The notes under the pieces are model-generated. The model saw only the letters and a list, made by a program, of their open reading frames with translations. It was not told the DNA's origin and did not search any database. A program made the position numbers and the translations under genes. DNA of 18,425 bases from Actinomycetes bacterium (GTDB taxonomy: Bacteria > Actinomycetota > Acidimicrobiia > Acidimicrobiales > Bog-793): positions 1 through 18,425 of the forward strand of contig JAKACF010000016.1 of NCBI GenBank assembly GCA_021821585.1, in the 5' to 3' direction. The stretch's first letter is position 1. Each line of letters opens with the position of its first letter. Shown one piece after another: positions 1 through 7,062 of this stretch.

Positions 1-1033
1 GCTCGACCGCTCCGAGCCCGACGACCCGGCCATGCTCGTCTACACCTCGGGCACCACCGGATCGCCGAAGGGGGCTCTGCTCTCGCACGGCAACCTGCTC
101 TCGAGCGCGCTGGCGGTGGTCGAGGCCTGGCGCTGGACGCCCGAGGACCGGCTCGTGCTGGCCCTCCCCCTCTTCCACGTCCACGGCCTCGGGGTCGGGG
201 TGCACGGGACGCTCGCCGCCGGGGCCTCCGCCGTCATCCGCAGGCGGTTCGACCCCGACGACGTCGGCGAGTCGATCACCCGCCACCGCGCCACCATGCT
301 CTTCGGCGTCCCGACGATGTACTCGCGCCTCACCGGGGTCGGCGAGCTGCGGCGCCTGCGGCTGTGCGTCTCCGGCTCGGCTCCACTGCCCGCCGTCCTG
401 CACCGGGAGCTCGCCGAGCGGACCGGGCAGCAGCTGCTCGAGCGCTACGGGATGAGCGAGACGCTCATGAACACCTCCAATCCCTACGACGGCGAGCGTC
501 GGCCGGGGACGGTTGGCTTCGCGCTGCCGGGGGTCGAGGTGCGCCTCGACGAGCTCGGGCCCGACGGCGCCGGCGAGGTCCTCGTGCGGGGCCCGAACGT
601 CTTCGGCGGCTACCTGGGGCGTCCCGACGCGACTGCGGCGGCGTTCTCCGACGGCTGGTTTCGCACCGGCGACCTCGGGAGCTTCGACGGGGACGGCTAC
701 CTCCGCCTCGTCGGCAGGAAGGCGGAGCTCGTCATCTCCGGCGGCTACAACGTCTACCCGCGCGAGGTGGAGGACGTCCTGCGCCGCCACCCGGGCGTCG
801 CCGACGTGGCCGTCGTCGGCTGGCCGGACGAGGAGTGGGGAGAGCAGGTCGTGGCCTTCGTCGTCCCTGCCGGGACGGCCCCGGGCACCGACTCGCTCCC
901 CGGGGCGTTGCGCCGGCTCGCTGCCGAGCAGCTCGCCTTCTACAAGCGCCCGAAGCAGATCCACCTCACCGCCGAGCTCCCCCGCAACGCGCTCGGCAAG
1001 GTGGTGAAGTCCGAGCTCGGACCGAAGGGTTGA
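1..1033 (+). CDS. Malonyl/acyl-CoA synthetase, MatB/ACSF3-like (5' partial)
   Basis: ANL-superfamily adenylating enzyme: it activates a carboxylic acid with ATP to the acyl-AMP and transfers it to CoA. The frame is open from base 2, so the N-terminus lies outside the window. Counting from the Met at base 32, the phosphate loop YTSGTTGSPKG is at residues 4-14, the A5 motif YGMSET at 139-144, RTGDLG at 211-216, the hinge GRK at 228-230 and the catalytic lysine of NALGK at 323 (bases 998-1000). LPLFHVHGL, MLFGVPTMY and RYGMSETLMNTSNPYDGER closely resemble malonyl-CoA synthetases such as Streptomyces MatB, so malonate or a short dicarboxylate is the best substrate guess. A medium-chain acyl-CoA ligase is the alternative. 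The C-terminal domain is complete. The HD-domain gene follows 31 nt later on the same strand. Confidence 0.9.
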   Translation, partial: LDRSEPDDPAMLVYTSGTTGSPKGALLSHGNLLSSALAVVEAWRWTPEDRLVLALPLFHVHGLGVGVHGTLAAGASAVIRRRFDPDDVGESITRHRATMLFGVPTMYSRLTGVGELRRLRLCVSGSAPLPAVLHRELAERTGQQLLERYGMSETLMNTSNPYDGERRPGTVGFALPGVEVRLDELGPDGAGEVLVRGPNVFGGYLGRPDATAAAFSDGWFRTGDLGSFDGDGYLRLVGRKAELVISGGYNVYPREVEDVLRRHPGVADVAVVGWPDEEWGEQVVAFVVPAGTAPGTDSLPGALRRLAAEQLAFYKRPKQIHLTAELPRNALGKVVKSELGPKG

Positions 1034-1064
1034 TTGCCGCCGCACGCGCGCCGAGACTGGACCC

Positions 1065-1664
1065 ATGACCGAGATCGACGCGAGCACCGGACGACGGGCG
1101 GCCTTCCGCGCCATGACGGAGGGCACCGCCGAGGACTGGACCATCATCGCCGGGCAGTCGATCGAATTCTTCCTCGGCCTGCCCGACCGGCTCCTCGCAC
1201 ACCTCCGCCTCCTCGACGGCGACTTCGGGGGCTTTCCCGTCGACCGCCTGACCCACTCGCTCCAGACGGCCACGCGCGCCTACCGGGCGGACCGGGACGA
1301 CGAGTACGTGTTCTGCGCCCTCGTCCACGACATCGGCGACACGCTCGGGCCCGCCAACCATGCCGACGTCGCGGCGGCCGTGGTGAAGCCCTTCGTGTCG
1401 GAGGAGAACCACTGGATGGTGGCGCACCACGCCGTCTTCCAGGGCTACTACTTCTTCCACCACCTCGGGCTCGACCGGAACCTGCGCGAGCGCTACCGGG
1501 ACCACCCGCTGTTCGACTACACCGCCGAGTTCTGCGCGGAGTACGACCAGCCGGCCTTCGACCCCGGCTACGACACCCTCCCGCTCGAGCACTTCGAGCC
1601 CCTCGTACGGTCCCAGCTCGCCACCGCCCGCCACAGCCTCTACAACGGAACCGGCTCGGACTGA
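1065..1664 (+). CDS. HD-domain protein, MIOX/PhnZ-like (predicted HD phosphohydrolase family, COG4341)
   Basis: 199 aa. Metal-binding HD fold with H64 (HSLQ), H88-D89 (ALVHDIGD), a His-rich stretch H116/H121/H122 (HWMVAHH) and later Asp residues in EYDQPAFDPGYD. This arrangement fits the mixed-valent di-iron HD oxygenases (myo-inositol oxygenase, PhnZ) better than the mononuclear HD phosphatases, and the length is usual for the COG4341 family. PhnZ cleaves hydroxylated aminoethylphosphonate, but no phosphonate genes (PhnY and others) are nearby, so the substrate is unknown. No Shine-Dalgarno is visible. GAGACT lies 6 nt before the ATG, so the gene may be leaderless, or it may be read through from the CoA ligase 31 nt upstream. 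Its 3' end faces the SDR gene. Confidence 0.8.
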   Translation: MTEIDASTGRRAAFRAMTEGTAEDWTIIAGQSIEFFLGLPDRLLAHLRLLDGDFGGFPVDRLTHSLQTATRAYRADRDDEYVFCALVHDIGDTLGPANHADVAAAVVKPFVSEENHWMVAHHAVFQGYYFFHHLGLDRNLRERYRDHPLFDYTAEFCAEYDQPAFDPGYDTLPLEHFEPLVRSQLATARHSLYNGTGSD

Positions 1665-1803
1665 GCTCGACGGGATGCCTGCTGACGGCCGACCCGTCCC
1701 CCAGCGCGGGATGTCTCGATCCGTGCCGCCTCGGGCGCCCTCGCGTGGCGGCGAAGCCGCCGTCGTCCGGCTCGCCTGTGAAGCGTCCGAAGCGACCCGG
1801 GCG

Positions 1804-1834
1804 GCGCCGCACGCCCCGAGCGCCGCACGCCCCG
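1804..1834. repeat. 15-bp direct repeat, period 16
   Basis: GCGCCGCACGCCCCG occurs at 1804-1818 and again exactly at 1820-1834, in the gap between two converging genes. The second copy supplies the left arm of the hairpin at 1827-1845. It looks like a local slippage product. Confidence 0.75.
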
Positions 1835-1845
1835 TCCGGGGGCGT
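1827..1845. terminator. Hairpin between convergent genes; possible bidirectional terminator
   Basis: ACGCCCC (1827-1833), loop GTCCG, GGGGCGT (1839-1845): a perfect 7-bp GC-rich stem with no T-tract on either side. It lies 162 nt beyond the HD gene and 90 nt beyond the SDR gene. U-less hairpins are common in high-GC actinobacteria. The adjacent CGTCACGTGACG (1843-1854) is a perfect 12-bp palindrome. The rest of the gap (1665-1935) shows no gene. Confidence 0.45.
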
Positions 1846-1935
1846 CACGTGACGACACCGTCGACGACCTCGGCGGCCTGAGGTGGCGGATCGCGCGGCG
1901 GCCCTCCGGGCGAGGTGTGCGGACCGGGCCTCTGC

Positions 1936-2670
1936 CTACCGCAGCCCGAGGCCGCCGTCGACGACGAGGACCTGCCCGGTGACATAGCGGTTGGCAGCGA
2001 GCGAGACCACGGCCTCGGCCACCTCGCCCGCCTCCCCCGAGCGCTTCAGTGGAGCTCTCGTCGCCATCGAGTCGTGCAGCGCCTGCCATTCGGCGGTCCA
2101 CGGGGTGCGGACGAGCCCTGGGGCCACCGCGTTCACCCGGACCGACGGTCCGACGACGTTGGACAGCAGCACCGTCAGGTGGTTGAGCGCCGCCTTGGAG
2201 ACGGCATAGGGGATGGAGCTGCCGGTCGGGCGCACCCCGGCGAGCGAGCTGACGTTGACGATGCAGCCGTCGTCGGTCGCCGCGAGGTGGGCCATGCAAC
2301 GCCGGGCGAGCCGGAACGGAGCGACGACGTTCACCTCGAGGATCCGACGGAACAGGTCGTCGTCGACGGCGTCGAGGTCCCGGTGCGGGATGACCTTGGT
2401 GATGCCGGCGTTGTTGACGAGCACGTCGAGACGGCCGTAACGATCGAGCACGGCGTCGACGAGCGCCTCGCACGAGCCCGCGTCGGAGACGTCCGCCTGG
2501 ACGTAGAAGCCGTCCCTCAACTCGCCGGCGAGGGCCTGCCCCGCCTCGACCGAGCGGGCGGAGTTCACGACGACGCTCGCGCCCTCGGCGTCGAAGGCTT
2601 CGGCGGTCCTCCTGCCGATCCCGCTCGAGGATCCCGTGACGAGCACGACCTTGCCCTGAAAGCGGCCCAT
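1936..2670 (-). CDS. SDR-family oxidoreductase, FabG-like
   Basis: 244 aa classical short-chain dehydrogenase/reductase with a Rossmann fold, interconverting an alcohol or hydroxyacyl group and a carbonyl with NAD(P)H. The cofactor motif TGSSSGIG is at 12-19, D60 follows beta-3, NNAG is at 86-89, the catalytic residues are N114, S142, Y155 and K159 (YAVSK), and VDGG is near the C-terminus. Length and motif spacing are normal. The start is supported by AAAGGA 8 nt upstream of the ATG. It is divergent from the GNAT gene, sharing a promoter region of about 70 bp. Substrate cannot be told; 3-oxoacyl-ACP reductase is only the family default. Confidence 0.9.
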   Translation of the reverse strand: MGRFQGKVVLVTGSSSGIGRRTAEAFDAEGASVVVNSARSVEAGQALAGELRDGFYVQADVSDAGSCEALVDAVLDRYGRLDVLVNNAGITKVIPHRDLDAVDDDLFRRILEVNVVAPFRLARRCMAHLAATDDGCIVNVSSLAGVRPTGSSIPYAVSKAALNHLTVLLSNVVGPSVRVNAVAPGLVRTPWTAEWQALHDSMATRAPLKRSGEAGEVAEAVVSLAANRYVTGQVLVVDGGLGLR

Positions 2671-2723
2671 CGCCTCGATCCTTTCCCGAGGTCCCCGGCC
2701 GGGCGCCGGAGCCGGAGCGACTC

Positions 2724-2729
2724 TAATGT
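2724..2729 (+). promoter_or_regulatory. -10 element (leaderless) for mini-ORF/GNAT
   Basis: TAATGT sits 7 nt before the ATG at 2737, the spacing expected when transcription starts at the start codon. No recognisable -35 element is seen. Confidence 0.5.
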
Positions 2730-2736
2730 CTGAGCC

Positions 2737-2763
2737 ATGCGTCAGGACCGGGACGGGGAATGA
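2737..2763 (+). CDS. Eight-codon leaderless mini-ORF coupled to GNAT gene
   Basis: ATG at 2737 opens the peptide MRQDRDGE and stops with the TGA at 2761-2763. That stop overlaps the ATG of the acetyltransferase (2760-2762) as ATGA. The ATG is 7 nt downstream of TAATGT, so the transcript probably begins at it. The likely role is to load ribosomes for reinitiation on the GNAT gene rather than to make a functional peptide. Assignment rests on spacing only. Confidence 0.4.
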   Translation: MRQDRDGE

Positions 2764-3197
2764 TCCGAGACCTGCAGCCGGGGGACTTCGGCCCGTGGAG
2801 CGCGCTCTTCGGGGCCTACGTCGACTTCTACCGGGAGGAGGTGCCCGAGGAGGTGGCGCGGGCCACCTTCGACCGGCTCGTCCACCGGCGCGACGGGATG
2901 TTCTCGCTCGTCGGCGAGGCCGAGAGCGGCGAGGTCGTCGGCATGGCGAACGCCCTCTTCCACGCTTCGACCTGGACGACCGGCCCGGCGTGCTACCTCG
3001 AGGACCTCTTCGTCGCCCCGGCCGCCCGGGGGACCGGCCTCGCCCGCGAGCTCATCGAGGCAGTCGCCAGCCGTGCCCGCGAGGCAGGCGCCGAGAAGCT
3101 CTACTGGCACACCCAGGAGTTCAACGGACCGGCACGGTCCCTCTACGACCTCGTGGCGAGGCGCGTCTCGTTCGTCGTCTACGAGCGCGAGCCCTGA
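2760..3197 (+). CDS. GNAT-family N-acetyltransferase
   Basis: 145 aa, one GNAT domain. Acetyl-CoA is bound by motif A: LFVAPAARGTGLA (83-95), with R90-G91-T92-G93-L94-A95 as the Q/RxxGxG/A loop. Motif B is WHTQEFNGPARSLYD (116-130), where Y129 is the usual C-terminal tyrosine. The EDLFV and WHTQEFN pattern resembles small HPA2/diamine-type acetyltransferases, which act on free amines or small molecules. The actual substrate is unknown. The start ATG overlaps the stop of the mini-ORF ahead of it (ATGA). The stop is 7 nt from the stop of the convergent nitroreductase gene. Confidence 0.85.
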   Translation: MIRDLQPGDFGPWSALFGAYVDFYREEVPEEVARATFDRLVHRRDGMFSLVGEAESGEVVGMANALFHASTWTTGPACYLEDLFVAPAARGTGLARELIEAVASRAREAGAEKLYWHTQEFNGPARSLYDLVARRVSFVVYEREP

Positions 3198-3204
3198 GGG
3201 CGCC

Positions 3205-3867
3205 TCAGCCCTGGATCGGCCACAGCGGCTCGGGCACCGAGAAGCCGAGCGGCCCGACCCACCCGTTGCGGGCGGCCACCTCGTCGACCGGTCGCCGCTC
3301 GGCGACGGCCCAACGCCCCGTCGGATAGCCGAACGAGACCATGCAGGCGTTCTTCCAGCTCTCCTCGGGCACCCCGAGGAGTCGCCGGACGTCGTCGGGG
3401 TGGCTCGCGCCGAGCACGGAAGTGAGCGAGCTGCCGACGCCCTCGGCACGGGCGGCCAGCTGGGCGCTCCAAGCGGCCGGGTAGATGGAACCGGCTCCGG
3501 CATCGCCCCGCACGAAGCAGAACAGGAACAGCGGCACCTGTTCGTAGTGGTCGGCCAGCCACTGGGCGGAGCGCTGCACCTTCAACATGCTCCGGCTCGC
3601 AGCTGCGTCCGGGTCCGCCTTCGCCCGTAGGAGGCGCTCGCGGTAGGGGCCCTCCCACAGCGCGCCGATGCTCGCCCGGTACAGCGGCGCGAGCTCGGCC
3701 TTCAGCTCGGGCGAGTCGACGAGCACGAACCGCCACGGCTGGGCGTTCCCCCCGCTCGGCGCCCGGATGGCGGCGTCGAGGATGCGAGCCTGCACCTCGT
3801 CGGGGATCGGGTCGGGCCGGACACGGCGCATCGCCCGGGTCGTGTAGAGGGCCTCGCGTAGTTCCAT
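3205..3867 (-). CDS. Nitroreductase-family flavoprotein
   Basis: 220 aa. The fold binds FMN and reduces nitro, quinone or enone groups with NAD(P)H, usually as a cytosolic homodimer. Visible family marks are the N-terminal TTRAMRRVRPDPI (9-21, FMN phosphate contact), the APSGGNAQPWRF segment (36-47) and the C-terminal VSFGYPTGR. Length is usual. CAGGAT lies 6 nt before the ATG with no Shine-Dalgarno, so the transcript may be leaderless. A second, shorter nitroreductase (15884-16399) has the same APSxxNxQPW pattern but is clearly divergent. Physiological substrate unknown. Confidence 0.88.
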   Translation of the reverse strand: MELREALYTTRAMRRVRPDPIPDEVQARILDAAIRAPSGGNAQPWRFVLVDSPELKAELAPLYRASIGALWEGPYRERLLRAKADPDAAASRSMLKVQRSAQWLADHYEQVPLFLFCFVRGDAGAGSIYPAAWSAQLAARAEGVGSSLTSVLGASHPDDVRRLLGVPEESWKNACMVSFGYPTGRWAVAERRPVDEVAARNGWVGPLGFSVPEPLWPIQG

Positions 3868-3931
3868 GGCCCGATCCTGCCAGGCCCGGGTCGCCCGGCG
3901 GACCGACCACCTCCCGGGCGCAGCCTTGATC

Positions 3932-3956
3932 CCCGGCGGTGCCCGACGGCGCCGGG
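3932..3956 (-). terminator. Hairpin downstream of DUF2277 gene
   Basis: CCCGGCG (3932-3938) pairs with CGCCGGG (3950-3956) across an 11-nt loop, 16 nt beyond the DUF2277 stop. It is a GC-rich stem with no T-run, so it is a candidate intrinsic terminator for the ClC/DUF2277 transcripts. Confidence 0.45.
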
Positions 3957-3972
3957 CCGCCCGCGCTCGGCC

Positions 3973-4230
3973 TCAGCGGGTGGCGGCGACCGGCCGGCGA
4001 CGGGAAGGGGGAAGGTTGCGGGGCGGCTGGCGGCGTGGCGGGAGGGCGGCGAGCAGCTCCCCGGTTGCCTCGCTCACCCTGGCGATCGCCCGCTCCATCG
4101 CGGGCGTGGTGGCAGCCGAGGGTGATTGGACGCCGCTCACCTTCCGCACGTACTGGCGAGCGGCCGCCTCGATCTCGGCCGCCGTGGCGGCCGGCTCGAG
4201 GCCACGCAGCGTCGTGATGTTGCGGCACAT
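3973..4230 (-). CDS. DUF2277 family small protein
   Basis: 85 aa. The invariant-looking opening MCRNITTLRGLEPAAT and the following EIEAAARQYVRKVSG are the signature of DUF2277, a family of roughly 80-residue proteins of unknown function. The N-terminal two thirds look helical; the C-terminus is basic and Pro/Arg-rich (PPRRQPPRNLPPSRRRP), more so than I remember for the family. The start is fixed by the MCRNI motif. TAGCCT is 6 nt before the ATG, so it should be transcribed without a leader from a promoter embedded in the end of the ClC gene (9 nt gap). Confidence 0.85.
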   Translation of the reverse strand: MCRNITTLRGLEPAATAAEIEAAARQYVRKVSGVQSPSAATTPAMERAIARVSEATGELLAALPPRRQPPRNLPPSRRRPVAATR

Positions 4231-4236
4231 GGCCGC

Positions 4237-4242
4237 AGGCTA
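4237..4242 (-). promoter_or_regulatory. -10 element of DUF2277, overlapping ClC stop codon
   Basis: On the reverse strand TAGCCT, then GCGGCC, then ATG. The first three bases of the hexamer (4242-4240) are the TAG stop of the upstream ClC gene. The 6-nt spacing implies a leaderless transcript. Confidence 0.45.
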
Positions 4243-6336
4243 TGCCAGCCGGGCTGCCTCGGCTGGCTGCTCCTCGGCCGGGGGGTTGGCCAGCTGACGA
4301 ACCCGAGCCGCCTCCTCGGCGGTGGCCAGCATCACGAGGCGGTCGCCGGCCTGCACCACGGTCGTGCCCTGGGGCAGGACGACCGTCCGCCCCCGCTCGA
4401 TGCTCGTCACGATGACGCCCCGGGGCACCGCCGCCTCCCGCAGGGCCCGGCCGTCGAGCGGCGCGTGTTCCGCGACGACCGCCTCGAAGATCCCGGTCCC
4501 GCCTCCGAGGCCGGCCACCTGCTGCAGGCTGCCCTGGAGCGCCCGACGATAGGAGCGCACCATGTCGGAGACCGCCAGGGTGCCGACGACGCGGCGATCC
4601 GAGTCGACCACCGGCACCCACGACGTCGGGGTCGTGGTGAGGGTCTCGAGCGCGACGTCGCACTGCTGGCTCTCCTGTACCGGCAACAGGACCGTGTCGA
4701 GCACCGAGCCGACGGTGCCAGACGGTCCGGCGTCGAGGAGGCGCTGCTCGGTGACAATGCCCCGGAAGCGCCCCTCCTCGTCGACGGCCGGTGCCTCGGT
4801 GACCCCGGCTTCGTCCATCGCGGCCGTGGCGGCGCCCGAGTCGAGGCCGACCGGCAGCACGAGACGGGGGCGGGCCATCGCCTGGGGCACGGGGATCCTC
4901 GACAGCAGGGGCATCCCGGTCAGGATGCGGTGCGCCGGGGACTCGGCCCTGCTCTTCAGCTGGCTGCGGTAGATGGTGTCGTCGCCTCGCCGGACGATCA
5001 GCGTGGCGAGGCCGACCGCCAACATGGCGGGCACGACGATGGCGAGGCTCCCGGTCATCTCGGCCACCATCAGCATGATGGCGAGCGGTGCCCGTGCGAT
5101 GCTGCCGAAACAGGCCATCATCCCGACGACCACGAAGGGAGCAGGGTCCGAGCCGACACCCGAGGCGAAGTGGTGGGCGACGTCCCATATCCCGGCACCG
5201 AGGAAGGCTCCGATCACCATGCCGGGACCGAAGATCCCGCCCGATCCCCCCGAGCCGATCGACAGGGCGGTGGCGAGGATGCGGGCGAAGGGGAGCAGCA
5301 GGACGATCCACAGGGGGATGTGCAGGAGCCCGGTGCCGAGGCTCTTTTGGATCCAGCCGTACCCGGTCCCGAGCACCTGCGGCATGGCGAGTGCCATGGC
5401 GCCGACGAGCAGGCCGCCGATCGCCGGGCGGAGCGCCCGGGGGACCGGGAGCCGCCCGAACAGGTTGCCGATGCCGTAGAAGCCCTTGGCGTACAACAGG
5501 CCCACGAGGCCGCCGACGATCCCGATGATCCCGAACCAGGCGAGCTGACCGGGGTCGGCGAGCTGGAAGCGAGTGGCGAAGCCGAACAGCGGTGCATAGC
5601 CCTCGATGGCGCCGAAGAGGGCGTAGCCGACGATCGAGGCGATGAACGAGGGGAGCAGGGTCTCCACTTCGAAGTCGTCGCGGTAGAGGATCTCGGCCGC
5701 CAGGACGGCTCCGCCGAGCGGGGCCCCGAAGATGGAGCCGATTCCCGAGCCGATCCCGCTCGCCACGGCGATCCGGGCATCGGAGGGGCTCAGATCGAAC
5801 AGACGGGCCAGCATCGAGCCGAACCCGGCGCTGATCTGCCCCGTCGGTCCCTCCCGGCCGCCCGATCCACCGGTCCCGATCGTGATGGCCGAGGCGATGA
5901 TCTTCACGACCACGGTGCGGAACCGGATCCCCCGGGGGTTCTCGTGCACCGCCGAGATGGCGGCGTCGGTCCCGTGACCCTCGGCCTCCGGCGCGAAACC
6001 GAAGACCAGCAGGCCCGAGATCAACCCTCCGAGGCAGACCACGAGGGGCACCGCCCAGGGTCTGGCGTAGCCGGCCGAACCGGCGAGGTTGCCCTCGCCG
6101 GCGGGCGTCGGGATCCGGTACCCGGCGAGCACGCCGAGGAAGATGTGGGTGGCGAACGACAGCGCCTCGTAGAAGACGACGGCGCCGAAGCCGGCGATGA
6201 CGCCGATCAGCGTCCCGAGGACGAGCCACTTCTTGTTGAAGCTGGTCGTCGCGAAGAAGTTCGAGCCGACCGCACGCAACCGGCCGGAGAGAACCCGCCG
6301 GCGCGCCGTGGCGGGAACCCCGGTCGCCCCGCTCAC
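4240..6336 (-). CDS. ClC-family chloride channel/transporter with CBS pair and RCK_C domain
   Basis: 698 aa. The ClC membrane domain spans about 35-450. Anion-pathway motifs are GHGTDA (120-125, where E. coli ClC has GSGIPE), GREGP (160-164, gating glutamate E162), GIFGP (367-371) and Y456, which aligns with E. coli Tyr445. Two CBS domains follow (about 478-536 and 538-600), then a TrkA-C/RCK_C domain (about 612-683), suggesting control by nucleotides or another small ligand. In the FGAPLGG...AAEIL segment, I216 falls where exchangers carry the internal proton glutamate (E. coli E203), leaving channel versus antiporter open. I chose the GTG at 6336 because it overlaps the MarR stop as GTGA and begins just before the first membrane helix. 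The longer open frame upstream is a MarR-frame shadow. Confidence 0.92.
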   Translation of the reverse strand: MSGATGVPATARRRVLSGRLRAVGSNFFATTSFNKKWLVLGTLIGVIAGFGAVVFYEALSFATHIFLGVLAGYRIPTPAGEGNLAGSAGYARPWAVPLVVCLGGLISGLLVFGFAPEAEGHGTDAAISAVHENPRGIRFRTVVVKIIASAITIGTGGSGGREGPTGQISAGFGSMLARLFDLSPSDARIAVASGIGSGIGSIFGAPLGGAVLAAEILYRDDFEVETLLPSFIASIVGYALFGAIEGYAPLFGFATRFQLADPGQLAWFGIIGIVGGLVGLLYAKGFYGIGNLFGRLPVPRALRPAIGGLLVGAMALAMPQVLGTGYGWIQKSLGTGLLHIPLWIVLLLPFARILATALSIGSGGSGGIFGPGMVIGAFLGAGIWDVAHHFASGVGSDPAPFVVVGMMACFGSIARAPLAIMLMVAEMTGSLAIVVPAMLAVGLATLIVRRGDDTIYRSQLKSRAESPAHRILTGMPLLSRIPVPQAMARPRLVLPVGLDSGAATAAMDEAGVTEAPAVDEEGRFRGIVTEQRLLDAGPSGTVGSVLDTVLLPVQESQQCDVALETLTTTPTSWVPVVDSDRRVVGTLAVSDMVRSYRRALQGSLQQVAGLGGGTGIFEAVVAEHAPLDGRALREAAVPRGVIVTSIERGRTVVLPQGTTVVQAGDRLVMLATAEEAARVRQLANPPAEEQPAEAARLA

Positions 6337-6812
6337 AGGTCCCACCCCGAGGCCCAGTCCTCGTCGCGGATCTCGCCCGCCGACTCGGCGAAACGCTGCA
6401 GCGCCTCGATCATGACCTGCTGCTGACCCGCGGGGATGCGCTTCACGATCTCGGCGATCTCGAGGCGGCGCCTCGCGGTCACGGCGTCGACGAGCTCCCG
6501 GCCACGCTCGGTCAGCGCCACGCGAACCTGCCGGCGGTCCTCCCGTTCCGTGCGTCGCCGGATCAGCTGCTTGTGGACGAGCCGGTCGCACATGCGCGTC
6601 GCCGTCGCGGGCGTGACGGCGAGGGCGGCCGCGAGGTCGGCGACCCGCTGGGGTCCCCGCGAGGCGAGGACGACGAGGGTGCGGTACTGGGCGAGGGTGA
6701 CCTCCTCTTCGGCCGCCGACAGCGAGCGGGCAGCGACGGCCACGAGCACGCGGCTCGCCGCCAGCAGGGCGTCGACGACCTCCGGGGCGGCTTCCGAGTT
6801 ACGGGCGGGCAT
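6333..6812 (-). CDS. MarR-family transcriptional regulator
   Basis: 159 aa. Winged helix-turn-helix repressor type, acting as a dimer. The core runs from LAQYRTLVVLASRGPQRVADLA (40-61), through the recognition helix region VTPATATRMCDRLVHKQLI (66-84), to the wing RRRTEREDRRQVRVALTERG (85-104), ending with a dimerisation helix. Its stop overlaps the ClC start (GTGA), so the two are translationally coupled. The simplest reading is a MarR repressor controlling its own operon and the anion transporter, perhaps responding to an anionic or phenolic ligand. Possible operator sequence lies just upstream (6822-6846). Confidence 0.92.
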   Translation of the reverse strand: MPARNSEAAPEVVDALLAASRVLVAVAARSLSAAEEEVTLAQYRTLVVLASRGPQRVADLAAALAVTPATATRMCDRLVHKQLIRRRTEREDRRQVRVALTERGRELVDAVTARRRLEIAEIVKRIPAGQQQVMIEALQRFAESAGEIRDEDWASGWDL

Positions 6813-6821
6813 CGCCCGCCC

Positions 6822-6861
6822 AGTTGCCTTCCCACGCCAACTGTTGCACAGGCTAATGATA
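6822..6861 (-). promoter_or_regulatory. Putative promoter and MarR operator
   Basis: AGTTG (6822-6826) and CAACT (6838-6842) form an imperfect inverted repeat of MarR-site size (21 bp). CAAC-T-GTTG (6838-6846) forms a second, overlapping palindrome. On the reverse strand TATCAT (6861-6856) is a reasonable -10 whose start site would fall inside these palindromes, as expected for autorepression. No clear -35. Confidence 0.4.
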
Positions 6862-6890
6862 TCCCGGCCGCAGGTCCGCCCGTGCCTCGC

Positions 6891-7022
6891 CTGCGGGAAC
6901 CGGCTCAGGCCACCCGGTCGAAGGCACCTTCCGGCAGGTCCGCCTCGACGACGGCGTCAGGCGAGGGCTCCGCCGACCCCTTCTCGCCGGAGTATCCACG
7001 CACGGCGTCACGCGCGCCCTGC
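6891..7022 (-). pseudogene. Duplicated 3' end of the hendecad-protein gene (C-terminal fragment)
   Basis: This stretch repeats 7050-7180 at an offset of 158-159 bp. Reverse-strand translation ends DAVRGYSGEKGSAE...VVEADLPEGAFDRVA-stop (stop at 6907-6905), against DAVRGYFGEQGSAE...VVEASLPEGAFDQAV-stop in the intact gene, with 26 of 39 residues identical by my count. The match continues about 14 bp past the stop codons (TGCGGGA...GGCTCAG). The offset is not a multiple of three, no start codon precedes it in frame, and so it is a remnant rather than a gene. Substitutions are spread along it, so it is not recent. Confidence 0.75.
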
Positions 7023-7062
7023 GTGGTGGAAGGTGGCCCCGCTCCGCGTCTGCGGGAGAGGC

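Noticed and set aside
1..3867. Possible fatty-acid or phonosphonate-type operon (CoA ligase, HD oxygenase, SDR, nitroreductase)
   Set aside because: Strands alternate, terminator-like hairpins intervene and no pathway-defining partner is present, so a shared pathway is not supported.
3179..6229. 1016-residue reverse frame and the opposing 766-residue forward frame at 4126-6426
   Set aside because: Both are shadows of the ClC gene. They are dominated by Arg, Pro, Gly and Asp/His and lack any motif, while the ClC frame has all family signatures.
6337..6591. 85-codon N-terminal extension of the ClC frame
   Set aside because: It lies entirely inside the MarR gene in another frame and is Arg/Ala-rich. 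The GTG at 6336 overlapping the MarR stop is the better start.
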